From Pseudogemmobacter bohemicus (GTDB lineage: Bacteria; Pseudomonadota; Alphaproteobacteria; Rhodobacterales; Rhodobacteraceae): a stretch of DNA of 62,365 bases. Of this stretch, positions 27,214 to 36,379 are shown piece by piece (position 1 is the first letter of the stretch; each line of letters opens with the position of its first letter). A model generated the notes under the pieces. That model did not search any database. It saw nothing but the letters and a program-made list of their open reading frames with translations, and was not told the origin of the DNA. The DNA lies in NCBI RefSeq assembly GCF_003290025.1, contig NZ_QNHG01000001.1:241868-304232 (forward strand). Reading direction: 5' to 3'. The position numbers and the translations under genes are program-made.

Positions 27214-28431
27214 TCAGAAGCCTTCGTTTTCACGGTCCGGAAGCGCCGGCCTGACGACCACTGCCCCGGTTACAGCCTCCGTGCCAGCCCCCGTGACAGC
27301 CCCTGCCGCATCCGGCGCCAGTTCCTCGAAATCGAAATTATCGAGCCTTCGCGCGCGTTTGCCGGCCTTGTCCGAGGAGATGCGGATTTCCTCGATATCC
27401 TTTGCGGCCATCTGGAAATGGCGGTCGAGATTGCCGACCCGGGCTCCGAGCCTTTCGACATCCTGCGACAACAGCGACAGTTCCTTGCGGATCGCGCCCG
27501 CCTGTTCGCGCATGCGGGCGTCTTTCAGCACCGCGCGCATCGTGTTCAGGGTTGCCATGCAGGTGGTGGGCGAGACGATCCAGACCCTGGCCGCGAAACC
27601 CTCCCGCACGAGGTCAGGGAAATTGGCGTGCAGCTCGGCATAGACCGCCTCGGAGGGCAGGAAGAGCAGCGCCCCATCGGCGGTTTCGCCCTCGATGATA
27701 TAGCGATCAGAGATGGCGCGGATATGGGCGCGCAGCGACTGGCGCAGCTGCTGTGCCGCCTCCTGGCTCTGGCGCGGGTTTTCGGCGCGGCGCAGCGCCT
27801 CATAGGCCTCCAGCGGGAATTTCGCGTCGATCACGATCGGGCCGGGGGGATTGGGCAGATAGATCAGGCAATCTGCACGTCTGCCATTCGAAAGCGTCGC
27901 CTGCATCGTATAGCTGTCCGAAGGCAGCGCCTTCTGAACGATGTCATGCAGCTGGATCTCGCCAAAGGCGCCGCGGGTCTGTTTGTTCGAAAGAATATCC
28001 TGCAAGGACAGCATATTACCCGAGAGTTTCTCGATCTTTTCCTGCGCCTTGTCGATGGTCTCAAGCCGCTGCTGCAATTCGCCAAGCGAACGCGCGGTGC
28101 GGGTTGACGACCCATGCAGCGCCTCGGTCATCTGGCGCTGGACATCGGCAAGCCGGGTTTCCATCAGTTTCAGCATCGAGACCTGCGAGGCGGCCTGGGC
28201 CTCGGACACATGCGAAAGCCCGCCCGAGAGCCGCTCCTGCCCCTCCGAGAGCGCCTGGACGCGGTGGCTCATCCAGGAGATTTCATTCATCAAAGGCTGC
28301 GCGGAATTGCCGGCCCGGTTGGCGGCGCGCAGGATCAGGATCAAAAACAGCGCAAGGATCAGCGCGCCGGCCCCGATCAGCAGGATCTCGGGGTCGTTCC
28401 AGGCATGGGTCTGGCCAAAAAGCGTGATCAT
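27214..28431 (-). CDS. rmuC: DNA recombination protein RmuC
   Basis: This 405-residue protein has an N-terminal membrane anchor (about residues 15-33, ILLIGAGALILALFLILIL), a coiled-coil stretch (40-140) and the RmuC nuclease-like domain (about 140-350). The domain contains GAFGEIQLHDIVQKALP, IVIDAKFPLEAYEAL, GALLFLPSEAVYAEL and VWIVSPTTCMATL. RmuC limits inversions at short inverted repeats; its enzymatic activity is not firmly defined. The C-terminal 40 residues are low-complexity. It starts ten bases downstream of mutL, pairing two genome-stability genes. Confidence 0.92.
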   Translation of the reverse strand: MITLFGQTHAWNDPEILLIGAGALILALFLILILRAANRAGNSAQPLMNEISWMSHRVQALSEGQERLSGGLSHVSEAQAASQVSMLKLMETRLADVQRQMTEALHGSSTRTARSLGELQQRLETIDKAQEKIEKLSGNMLSLQDILSNKQTRGAFGEIQLHDIVQKALPSDSYTMQATLSNGRRADCLIYLPNPPGPIVIDAKFPLEAYEALRRAENPRQSQEAAQQLRQSLRAHIRAISDRYIIEGETADGALLFLPSEAVYAELHANFPDLVREGFAARVWIVSPTTCMATLNTMRAVLKDARMREQAGAIRKELSLLSQDVERLGARVGNLDRHFQMAAKDIEEIRISSDKAGKRARRLDNFDFEELAPDAAGAVTGAGTEAVTGAVVVRPALPDRENEGF

Positions 28432-28441
28432 CTGCGTCCCG

Positions 28442-30367
28442 TCATCTGCGCCCGAAAAGCCGTTCTATATCATGGAGTTTCAGCTCGACCCAGGTGGGGC
28501 GGCCATGGTTGCACTGGCCGGAATTCGGCGTGACCTCCATCTCGCGCAACAGCGCATTCATCTCTTCGGGGCGCATCTGGCGGCCAGAGCGGACCGAGCC
28601 ATGGCAGGCCATGCGCGACAGGACCGCGTCGATTTTGGTCCGGGCAAGCGTGCTGTCGCCCTGATCTGCAAGCTCATCCAGAATGTCGCGTATCAGGGCG
28701 GCGGCGTTGACCGGGCCAAGGATCGCCGGGGTCTCGGTCACCGAGATGGCCGAGCCGCCGAAAGGCTCAATCACAAGGCCCATCGCCGCAAGGCTCTCGC
28801 TTGCCGAGAGGATCAGGCCCGCATCGGGGGGCGAGAGGGTGATGATCTCGGGGATCAGCAGCACCTGGCGCGGAATCTCACGCGCGGCCATCTGGGCCTT
28901 GAGGCGCTCATAGACGAGGCGCTCATGTGCGGCATGCTGATCGACGATGACGATGCCGTCCTGGGTCTGGGCGATGATCCAGTTTTCATGCAACTGGGCG
29001 CGGGCGGCGCCAAGGGGGAATTGCTGCGATGCGGGGCCGGCCTCGACGACTTGCTGCGCAAGCGTCTCGGCCAGTCCCGTGCCGGTGGGCTGCTCCGCGC
29101 CCATGATTTGACCGCAGGTCTCGGCGAAGCCCTGTGGCTCCGGGATGGGGGAGGCAGAGGCCTGAAAGACCGGCGCCTGAAAGACCGGGGCCTGAAACGC
29201 GAAGGCCTGGGCCAGGGTGGTCTGTGCAGGGCGCTGCGGCAGATCGCGCGGCGCAAAAGGCTGGCCGGGGCGGAAGGCGCCCAGCGTCCCGGCCCCCACG
29301 GTGGTCGAGGCGCGGTGTCCTGCGCCGGTCAAAGCGCTCCTGATCGCGGTGATGATCAGCGCGCGCGCCGCATCGGGCTCACGAAACCGCACCTCGGATT
29401 TCGCCGGATGCACATTCACATCCACCCGCTCGGGATCGGTGATCAGGTTCAGCACCGCTGCCGGGTGGCGGTCGCGCGACAGCACGTCGAAATAGGCGGC
29501 CCTGAGCGCGCCGATCAGCAGCCGGTCCGAGACCGGCCTGCCATTGACGAAGAGATATTGCTGCGTGGAAGAGCCGCGCGAATAGGTCGGCAGGGCGGCA
29601 AGCCCGACCAGCGCCATCCCGTCGCGACTGGCCTCAATCCGCATCGCATTGGCGGTGAAATCTGCGCCGATGATCCGGGTCAGCCTGCCATGCAGCGCAT
29701 CGAACAGGTCGCCCTGTTCCGGATCGAGACGCAGGATCACCCTGGGTCCTTCGGCGGTGACTTCGGAGAGGGTGAAACCCACCGCCGGCTCCGCCATGGC
29801 GAGGCGTCTGACCACCTCATGGATCGCCTGGGCCTCGGCCCGGTCCGTGCGCATGAATTTCAGCCGGGCCGGTGTTGCGTGGAAAAGATCGCGCAACTCG
29901 ACCACGGTGCCCGAGGTCAGCGCCGCCGGGCGCGGCCCGTCCAACCGCCCGCCATTGCAGCTGATCTGGCCCGCCTCGAACCCCGCCGCGCGCGAGGTGA
30001 TCACCAGCCGCCCGACCGCACCCAGCGAAGGCAGCGCCTCGCCGCGAAAGCCGAAGGAGCGGATGTTCAGCAAATCACTGCCGTCGATCTTCGAGGTCGC
30101 ATGACGGGTCAGCGCCAGCGGCAGATCATCCGGCGCCATGCCGCAACCATCATCGGTGACCCGGATCAGCGTTTTGCCGCCATCGGTGTAATCCACCCGG
30201 ATCCGGGTCGCCCCGGCATCCAGCGCATTCTCGACCAGCTCCTTCACCGCCGAGGCGGGGCGCTCCACCACCTCACCGGCGGCGATGCGGTTGATCGCGG
30301 CCTCGTCCAGCTGGCGGATCACCGGGCGCGCGTCGATTTGCGAGGGATTGGGAGAAATCTGGCTCAT
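28442..30367 (-). CDS. mutL: DNA mismatch repair protein MutL
   Basis: This 641-residue MutL has the N-terminal GHKL ATPase (residues about 10-340): ERPASAVKELVENALDAG, TDDGCGM, FGFRGEALPSLG. The C-terminal dimerisation/endonuclease domain (about 450-641) contains DQHAAHERLVYERL, the metal-binding endonuclease motif of MutH-less bacteria, plus ACHGSVRSGRQM and CNHGRPTW. MutL therefore probably nicks DNA itself. The linker (about 345-445) contains tandem FQAPV repeats. It is followed by rmuC. Confidence 0.95.
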   Translation of the reverse strand: MSQISPNPSQIDARPVIRQLDEAAINRIAAGEVVERPASAVKELVENALDAGATRIRVDYTDGGKTLIRVTDDGCGMAPDDLPLALTRHATSKIDGSDLLNIRSFGFRGEALPSLGAVGRLVITSRAAGFEAGQISCNGGRLDGPRPAALTSGTVVELRDLFHATPARLKFMRTDRAEAQAIHEVVRRLAMAEPAVGFTLSEVTAEGPRVILRLDPEQGDLFDALHGRLTRIIGADFTANAMRIEASRDGMALVGLAALPTYSRGSSTQQYLFVNGRPVSDRLLIGALRAAYFDVLSRDRHPAAVLNLITDPERVDVNVHPAKSEVRFREPDAARALIITAIRSALTGAGHRASTTVGAGTLGAFRPGQPFAPRDLPQRPAQTTLAQAFAFQAPVFQAPVFQASASPIPEPQGFAETCGQIMGAEQPTGTGLAETLAQQVVEAGPASQQFPLGAARAQLHENWIIAQTQDGIVIVDQHAAHERLVYERLKAQMAAREIPRQVLLIPEIITLSPPDAGLILSASESLAAMGLVIEPFGGSAISVTETPAILGPVNAAALIRDILDELADQGDSTLARTKIDAVLSRMACHGSVRSGRQMRPEEMNALLREMEVTPNSGQCNHGRPTWVELKLHDIERLFGRR

Positions 30368-30471
30368 GCCGCAATATCTAGCAGCCAGGGCCGAGTCGCG
30401 AAAGACCCGCCACTGCCCTGTCGCCTGGTTCGGATAACAGGGTTAACCATCTGTGCGCGGCGGGGAGGGGG

Positions 30472-30494
30472 CCGGGGAGGGTTGCCCTCCCCGG
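30472..30494 (-). terminator. Hairpin after the M16 peptidase pair
   Basis: CCGGGGAGGG and CCCTCCCCGG form a perfect 10-bp stem with a TTG loop, 16 bases beyond the stop of the minus-strand M16 gene and before mutL. No T-run follows it. Likely a terminator-type structure separating the two transcription units. Confidence 0.5.
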
Positions 30495-30509
30495 CGCTGC
30501 CAGAGGAAT

Positions 30510-31823
30510 TCAGGGGGTAGAGCCGACGCCTTCCGGCTGGCCCACCACCACGAAGCGCAGCGCTTCGGGCTGATAAAGCCGCGCGGCGACCCGTTTCACA
30601 TCCGCCATCGTCACCGCGTCAATCCTGGCATTGCGGGTATTCGGATAGTCGATCGGCATCCCCTGCATCTGCATCCCGACAAGGATAGAGGCAATCGGCG
30701 CATTGCCGTCAAACCGCAACGGATAGGCGCCGGTCAGATAGGTCTTCGCATCCGCCAGTTCCTTCTCGGTGATGCCCTCCTGCGCGATCTTGGTCCATTC
30801 GTCGCGGATCACCCCGATCGCCTCGGCCACCTTGTCATTCGAGGCCTGGAATTGCCCGAGATAGCTGTCCGAATGGTCCATTCCGACCAGGAAGGAACCG
30901 ATCCCATAGGTCAGACCACGCTTGTCGCGCACTTCGGTCATCAGTCGGGCCGAGAAGCGCCCGCCGCCCAGCACATCATTCAGAAGATAGGCGGCAAAGA
31001 AATCCGGGTCATTCTGCGAGATCCCCGACTGGCCAAAGACCACCACCGATTGCGGCGAGGGGAAGTCGATCACGCTGACCCCCGGCGTCATAAGCCAGGG
31101 CGCCACCCCGGGCTGGGCCGCGCCGGTCTCCGGCAAGGCGCCAAGCAGGCGGTCGATGATCAGCCCCAGCTCTTCGGCAGTGATATCGCCCGCCGCCGAA
31201 ATATAGACCCGGTCGCGCGCCAATGCGGCTTTCCAGGCCTCAACCATATCGGCCCGGGTCAGGCCCGCGACCGAGTCGAGCGTGCCGCGCCCGGTGCTGC
31301 CATAGGGATGATCGCCATAGGCGAGACGGTCGAATTCCTTCGACGCGATGGAGGACGGGTCGCGCAGATCCGAGCGCAGGCCCGAAAGCACCTGTTCGCG
31401 CACCCTGACCACCGCATCCTCATCGAAACGCGGCTTGTTCAGCGCCAGCGCCAGCAGATCCACCGCCTCATCGCGATTCTCGCTCAGAAACCGTGCCGAA
31501 ACCGAAAAGGCATCGGTCGAGGCGGAGAAAGAGAAGGATGCCGCAAGGGTGTCCCGCGCCTCGGCAAAGCCCTTGCTGTCGAGATCGCCCGCGCCCTCCT
31601 CGATCAGCCCCGACATCAGGTAAATTGCGCCGCGCTTTGCCGGATCATCCAGCGAAGTGCCGCCGCGGAAACGGATTTCAAGCGCGGTGAAGGGGATATT
31701 CTGATCCTCGACCAGCCAGGCGGTCAGGCCACCGGGGCTTTTCACCTCTTTGATCGGGATATCGGCCAGCGCAAGGCCGGGAAAAATAAGGGCAGCAGCG
31801 GTCACCAATGCACGGAAAATCAT
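30510..31823 (-). CDS. M16-family peptidase-like protein, non-catalytic partner
   Basis: This 437-residue protein has a signal peptide (RALVTAAALIFPGLALA) and two M16 domains. The place of the zinc motif reads GAIYLMSGLIEEGAGD, without HxxEH, so it should be inactive on its own. The later R/Y substrate-binding region is present (LMTEVRDKRGLTYGIGS). In this family an inactive subunit commonly pairs with an active one, and here its ATG overlaps the stop of the HxxEH-bearing gene (ATGA). Periplasmic peptide degradation is the likely role. Confidence 0.88.
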   Translation of the reverse strand: MIFRALVTAAALIFPGLALADIPIKEVKSPGGLTAWLVEDQNIPFTALEIRFRGGTSLDDPAKRGAIYLMSGLIEEGAGDLDSKGFAEARDTLAASFSFSASTDAFSVSARFLSENRDEAVDLLALALNKPRFDEDAVVRVREQVLSGLRSDLRDPSSIASKEFDRLAYGDHPYGSTGRGTLDSVAGLTRADMVEAWKAALARDRVYISAAGDITAEELGLIIDRLLGALPETGAAQPGVAPWLMTPGVSVIDFPSPQSVVVFGQSGISQNDPDFFAAYLLNDVLGGGRFSARLMTEVRDKRGLTYGIGSFLVGMDHSDSYLGQFQASNDKVAEAIGVIRDEWTKIAQEGITEKELADAKTYLTGAYPLRFDGNAPIASILVGMQMQGMPIDYPNTRNARIDAVTMADVKRVAARLYQPEALRFVVVGQPEGVGSTP

Positions 31824-33361
31824 TGCCCAGCCTCCGTCTCATTTACAGCGGGCTCTGATCCGGTGGTTTCCGCCCCGTCGCCATCGCCATTCTCTGGTTT
31901 GAGAATGAACTGATCCATCGGATGGTAGATGTTGGGGTCGATTTTGGCAGCCGCTGGTTCTTCCGGGCGCTCCAGCCAGCCGGTCACCGCCTGGTCTCGG
32001 TTCAGCACCTGTTGCGCGGCCGTCATCACATCCTCGATGGTGACTGCATCCAGCACCTGATTATAGGTCTGGATATCGACCAGCCCGAGGCCGATCGACA
32101 GCTCTTCACCATAAAGCTTTGCCAGCCCCATCGCATCGTCTTTGGCATAGATATCCGAGGCACGGATCTGGGTCTTGATGCGTTCGAACGCTTCGGGATC
32201 GGGGCCTTCTGCCAGGAATTTCGCCAGAACCGCATCCATCGCCGCCTCGGCATCCGCAAGGCTCACCCCCGGTGCGGGCACGACATAAAGCCCGAAAGTG
32301 CCGTCATCCAGCGCGGTCCCGTCATAGAAGGCCGAGGACCAGACTGCGACATTGCTGTCGAATTGCAGCGCGCGGGGCAGGATGGCGGTCTGGCCATTGC
32401 CGCCCAGCAGCTCGGCCAGGATCGACAGCGCAGCGGCGGTTTTCTGATCACCCGGGTCGCGTTCCGGGGCGAGATAGCTGCGATAGACATAGGGGTCCGG
32501 GACCCGCTCATCGGCATAGGCCAGCCGGCGCTCGGCCAGCTGCGGCGGCTCCTGCGGGCGCTGGCGCGGCGCTATGCCCTCGGAGGGGGCAATGGGGCCG
32601 TAATATTTTTCGGCCAGCACCTTCACCTGATCGGGTGTCACGTCGCCGGCGATGATCAGCGTCGCATTGTTCGGCGCATAGTATTTCTCATACCAGGCCA
32701 GCGCATCCTCGCGCGTAAGCTCGGCGATCTCATGGCGCCAGCCGATGATCGGGATGCCGTAGCGGTGATTGAGGAACAAGGCCGCCCGCATCTGCTCGCC
32801 CAGAATAGCGCCGGGATCGGAATCGGTGCGCTGTGCGCGTTCTTCCAGGATCACCTGACGCTCGGTCAGCACCACGGCGGGGTCAAGCTTCAGCCCCCGC
32901 ATCCGGTCGGCCTCCATCTCCATCACCATTTCCAGCTTATCGGCGGCAATGCGCTGAAAATAGGCGGTGTAATCCCAGGAGGTGAAGGCATTGTCATCGC
33001 CGCCATGCGCCTCGACCGTGGCCGAGAACTGGCCGGCCGGGATCTTGTCGGTGCCCTTGAACATCAGATGTTCCAGATAATGCGCGATGCCGGATTTGCC
33101 CGCAGGCTCATCGGCGGCGCCGGTGCGATACCAGATCATCTGGACGACGACCGGCGCGCGGTGATCCTCGATCACCACCACATCGAGGCCGTTATCCAGC
33201 CGGAAGGAGGAGACGGTTTCCGCCCGGGCCGCAAAGGCCGACAGCGCTGCGATCAGCGAAAGGGGGGCGAGAGCCGCGAGGCGCGGCAGGGCAGGCAGCA
33301 TCCTCGCAAATCCAGGGGATTTCGCCCTGGCTTTGCGGGTAAGTCGGGTCACGAGACGCAT
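31820..33361 (-). CDS. M16-family zinc peptidase, catalytic subunit
   Basis: This 513-residue protein has a long signal region (hydrophobic core LAALAPLSLIAALSAFAARA) and the inverted zinc motif HYLEH (residues about 84-88) with the downstream Glu in LTERQVILEERAQR. The C-terminal half is a second, non-catalytic M16 domain. GGAGGA precedes the ATG at 33361; an internal ATG at 33301 would still keep the signal peptide. It is translationally coupled to the inactive partner. A low-complexity acidic tail (GDGDGAETTGSEP) ends the protein. Confidence 0.9.
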   Translation of the reverse strand: MRLVTRLTRKARAKSPGFARMLPALPRLAALAPLSLIAALSAFAARAETVSSFRLDNGLDVVVIEDHRAPVVVQMIWYRTGAADEPAGKSGIAHYLEHLMFKGTDKIPAGQFSATVEAHGGDDNAFTSWDYTAYFQRIAADKLEMVMEMEADRMRGLKLDPAVVLTERQVILEERAQRTDSDPGAILGEQMRAALFLNHRYGIPIIGWRHEIAELTREDALAWYEKYYAPNNATLIIAGDVTPDQVKVLAEKYYGPIAPSEGIAPRQRPQEPPQLAERRLAYADERVPDPYVYRSYLAPERDPGDQKTAAALSILAELLGGNGQTAILPRALQFDSNVAVWSSAFYDGTALDDGTFGLYVVPAPGVSLADAEAAMDAVLAKFLAEGPDPEAFERIKTQIRASDIYAKDDAMGLAKLYGEELSIGLGLVDIQTYNQVLDAVTIEDVMTAAQQVLNRDQAVTGWLERPEEPAAAKIDPNIYHPMDQFILKPENGDGDGAETTGSEPAVNETEAGQ

Positions 33362-33369
33362 CCGTCCTC

Positions 33370-33397
33370 CGATGATTTTCCGGCGATGATTTTCCGG
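33370..33397. repeat. Two tandem 14-base units upstream of the M16 gene
   Basis: CGATGATTTTCCGG occurs twice in direct succession, followed by a partial third TTTCCGG. The proximal unit starts two bases from the ribosome site of the M16 peptidase gene, so copy number could alter the 5' leader. Confidence 0.7.
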
Positions 33398-33529
33398 TGT
33401 TTCCGGACACCAGAAGGGGGGCGCCAGAATGAAAGCGCCTTAGCAGGGGCGCCTGTTTCCGGCTCTGCCCGGCAGGGGCAGGGCAGGCGGGCCGGGCGGC
33501 CTGAGGGCAAGGGCGGGCGCCCCCGGGCC

Positions 33530-34132
33530 TCAGAACAGCTGCAGACCGCCGCGCTTCTTCTTCTGGCGTTCCTTTTCTTCCTTCTGCTTATCATAGCCTT
33601 CCGGCGGCGCAGAGGGGGTCAAAAGACCGCGAGAACGCCAGTATTCAACCTCTTTATACTGGTTGAGCGACTGGTCCTGATAGGCCTGGTAATAGGTGTT
33701 GACGGCAAAGAGGCGCTCAAGAATGCGGCCCTTGTTGTCGCGGCGCCATTGCAGGTCTTCCGAGGCCAGCTGGCTGCGGATATCGCCCTGGTTGCCCAGC
33801 CGCGCGGCATGGGCGTAAAGTGCGGAATCGGCGGCCGGGATACCCCCCGCAGCGCCCGGCTTGCCGCCAAGCGCCACCACCGCATCATCAAGCGGGCGCT
33901 GATCGGTGCGGTTGCCACCGCCCGGAGTGGGCGCGGGCAGGTCATTCAGGCTGGTCGGCATTTCCAGCGCCTTGGGCGGCAGAACCGCGAATTCATCCGG
34001 CCCGTCTTTCGAGCGCAGCCGCATCAGATCGGTGGACTCGCCCTTCCCGGCGGCGCAGCCGGACAGCACAAGCGCAATCACCAGCGCGAGGGCGCCCTTA
34101 CCCGGTCTTGCCTGCATCCTGTTTCCCGGCAT
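33530..34132 (-). CDS. DUF3035 lipoprotein (BamF-like)
   Basis: This 200-residue protein has a signal with lipobox VLSGCAAG (lipid-modified Cys about residue 26). A DUF3035 region follows, with PDEFAVLPPKALEMP and a C-terminal basic tail KQKEEKERQKKKRGG. In Caulobacter a DUF3035 lipoprotein, BamF, is a subunit of the outer-membrane beta-barrel assembly machine, and this protein is likely its counterpart. It lies between lspA, the signal peptidase for lipoproteins, and the M16 pair, all on the minus strand. Confidence 0.82.
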   Translation of the reverse strand: MPGNRMQARPGKGALALVIALVLSGCAAGKGESTDLMRLRSKDGPDEFAVLPPKALEMPTSLNDLPAPTPGGGNRTDQRPLDDAVVALGGKPGAAGGIPAADSALYAHAARLGNQGDIRSQLASEDLQWRRDNKGRILERLFAVNTYYQAYQDQSLNQYKEVEYWRSRGLLTPSAPPEGYDKQKEEKERQKKKRGGLQLF

Positions 34133-34247
34133 TCGTTTTTCCGTCTTATCCTGCCCGTCGGCCTTTGAAGTCTCTTAGCCTATGGGATTGGTCGCGTCAC
34201 GGGGTCTTTCGGTCCGGGGCGTCGCCCATGGTCGTCAGAAACCCGCA

Positions 34248-34742
34248 TCAGCGCTTTTTAACCCGCGATTTGTCGCCTGCACCCGGCTTGCCGGTGAACA
34301 GAACCAGCCCGAAGGCGCCGGCAAAGATCGCGATATCCGCCACATTGAACGCATAGGGATTCTCGAATCCGCAGCAGGACATGTTGAGGAAATCCGCCAC
34401 CGCGCCATACCAGATGCGGTCGATGACATTGCCAAGCGCGCCGCCGACCAGCAGACCGGCGGAAATCTGCGCAAGGGGGCCCGGGCGCGAGCGTCTGACC
34501 CAGATCCAGGCCCAGGCTGAGATCACCAGCGAGATGGCAACGATTCCCCAGCGGACCGTTTCGGTATCGCCGGCAAAGAGGCCGAAATTGATGCCGCGAT
34601 TCCAGGCCATGCGGAAGACGAGGAAAGGCGGCCAGATATCGACCTCGCCCCGGTTGATCAGGTCCATGCCCTGGACCACGGCCAGTTTCGACGCCTGGTC
34701 GAGGCCAAAGGTGATGAGGGCTGTAAGCCAGGCCGCGCGCAT
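34248..34742 (-). CDS. lspA: Lipoprotein signal peptidase (signal peptidase II)
   Basis: This 164-residue protein has four membrane segments and the catalytic aspartates of aspartic signal peptidase II: Asp in GNVIDRIWYGAVADF and in FNVADIAIFAG. The conserved LDQASK and MAWNRGINFG motifs are present. It cleaves prolipoprotein signals, including those of the DUF3035 and M48 lipoproteins seen here. The ATG at 34742 lies one base after the purH stop, indicating coupling; the frame upstream belongs to purH shadow sequence. Confidence 0.93.
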   Translation of the reverse strand: MRAAWLTALITFGLDQASKLAVVQGMDLINRGEVDIWPPFLVFRMAWNRGINFGLFAGDTETVRWGIVAISLVISAWAWIWVRRSRPGPLAQISAGLLVGGALGNVIDRIWYGAVADFLNMSCCGFENPYAFNVADIAIFAGAFGLVLFTGKPGAGDKSRVKKR

Positions 34743-34743
34743 A

Positions 34744-36357
34744 TCAGTGCCGGAAATGGCGCTGGCCGGTGAAGACCATCGCAAGGCCAAGCCGGTCGGC
34801 GGCCTCGATCACGTCCTGGTCTTTCATCGAGCCGCCGGGCTGGATCACCGCCTTCACGCCATTGCCCGCCAGCACTTCGATCCCGTCGGCAAAGGGGAAG
34901 AAGGCGTCAGAGGCCGCGACCGAACCGACCGCCGGGCTTTCCGAAAGGCCAGGCGCCCGGACGATCTCGCCCGCCTTGCGGGCACCGATCATGGTGCTGT
35001 CGACCCGGCTCATCTGGCCCGCACCGATGCCGACGGTGGCGCCGTCTTTCACATAGACGATGGCGTTGGATTTGACGTGTTTCGCGACCTTCCAGGCGAA
35101 GAACAGGTCTTCCAGCTCCTGCCCTGAGGGCGCGCGTTTCGTGACCACCTTCAGATCCGCCGGCGTGATGGTGTCGACATCCGAATCCTGGACAAGGAAG
35201 CCGCCTGCCACCTGGCGGAACGAGAGCACTCCCTTCGACGCATCCGGAAGCGCGCCGGTGGTCAGAAGGCGCAGGTTCTTTTTCGCGGCGAAGACCGCCT
35301 TTGCCGCAACGGTTGCCGAAGGTGCGATGACGACCTCGGTGAAGATCTTCACGATCTCTTCGGCGGTGGCCGCATCCAGCTCCTGGTTCAAGGCCACGAT
35401 GCCGCCGAAAGCCGAGGTGGTGTCGCAGGTATAGGCGCGCTGGTAAGCCTGAAGCAGCGAGGAGCCTTTGCCGACGCCGCAGGGGTTCGCATGTTTGATA
35501 ATGGCAACCGCCGGGCCCTGACCCTCGAATTCCGCCACCAGCTCGAACGCGGCATCGGTGTCGTTGATATTGTTGTAGCTGAGTTCCTTACCCTGCCACT
35601 GTTTCGCGGTGGCCACGCCGGGCCTGTTCGATCCGTCCAGGTAGAAGGCCGCTTTCTGGTGCGGATTCTCGCCATACCGCAGGGTTTGTGCAAGTTTGCC
35701 CGCCATCGCGCGATAACGCGGCGCCGGTTCGGCAATCGCTGCCGCCAGCCAGGTCGAAACGGCAGTGTCATAGGCCGCCGTGCGGGCATAGGCCGTCAGC
35801 GCCAGACGTTGGCGGAACGCATAGCTGGTGCCGCCATTTTGTTCGATTTCGGAAATGACGCCCGCATAATCTTCGGTATCGGTCACCACCGCGACAAAGG
35901 CGTGGTTCTTGGCCGCCGCCCGGATCATCGCCGGGCCGCCAATGTCGATATTCTCGACCGCGGTGGCGTAATCGGCGCCTTTCGCGACGGTTTCCTCGAA
36001 CGGGTAGAGGTTGACGACCAGCAGATCAATCGCCCCGATCCCGTGCGTCTCCATCGCCGCCGTGTGATCCGCATTGTCGCGCAAAGCCAGCAAGCCGCCA
36101 TGCACCATCGGATGCAGGGTCTTGACCCGGCCATCCATCATCTCGGGAAAGCCGGTGATCTCGGCGACATCCTTGACCGGCAGGCTGGCCTCACGCAGCG
36201 CCTTTGCCGTGCCGCCGGTCGAGAGCAGCTCGACCCCATGCCCATGCAGCGCGCGGGCGAAACCGATCAGCCCGGTCTTGTCCGAAACCGACAAAAGCGC
36301 GCGGCGCGGGCGGAGGGGCGTGGTGGGGGCGGTGGAGCTGGGCGCGGAAATCGACAT
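34744..36357 (-). CDS. purH: Bifunctional AICAR transformylase/IMP cyclohydrolase
   Basis: This 537-residue enzyme does the last two steps of IMP synthesis. The N-terminal IMP cyclohydrolase domain (residues about 15-160) shows [20 protein letters not shown] and [15 protein letters not shown]. The C-terminal transformylase shows [20 protein letters not shown] and the Lys-His pair in [15 protein letters not shown], its substrate, is also the by-product of HisF/HisH. Next upstream is the heparinase-like gene, 22 bases away. Confidence 0.96.
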   Translation of the reverse strand: MSISAPSSTAPTTPLRPRRALLSVSDKTGLIGFARALHGHGVELLSTGGTAKALREASLPVKDVAEITGFPEMMDGRVKTLHPMVHGGLLALRDNADHTAAMETHGIGAIDLLVVNLYPFEETVAKGADYATAVENIDIGGPAMIRAAAKNHAFVAVVTDTEDYAGVISEIEQNGGTSYAFRQRLALTAYARTAAYDTAVSTWLAAAIAEPAPRYRAMAGKLAQTLRYGENPHQKAAFYLDGSNRPGVATAKQWQGKELSYNNINDTDAAFELVAEFEGQGPAVAIIKHANPCGVGKGSSLLQAYQRAYTCDTTSAFGGIVALNQELDAATAEEIVKIFTEVVIAPSATVAAKAVFAAKKNLRLLTTGALPDASKGVLSFRQVAGGFLVQDSDVDTITPADLKVVTKRAPSGQELEDLFFAWKVAKHVKSNAIVYVKDGATVGIGAGQMSRVDSTMIGARKAGEIVRAPGLSESPAVGSVAASDAFFPFADGIEVLAGNGVKAVIQPGGSMKDQDVIEAADRLGLAMVFTGQRHFRH

Positions 36358-36379
36358 GGGGCCTCTTCTTCAGTGGCAG

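Noticed and set aside
27941-30520. Plus-strand open frame of 859 codons over rmuC and mutL
   Set aside because: It covers the antisense of mutL with its ATPase and endonuclease motifs intact. Its own translation matches nothing and has shadow-type composition.
31922-34168. Plus-strand open frame of 748 codons over the M16 and DUF3035 genes
   Set aside because: Shadow of genes with zinc motif and lipobox on the other strand.
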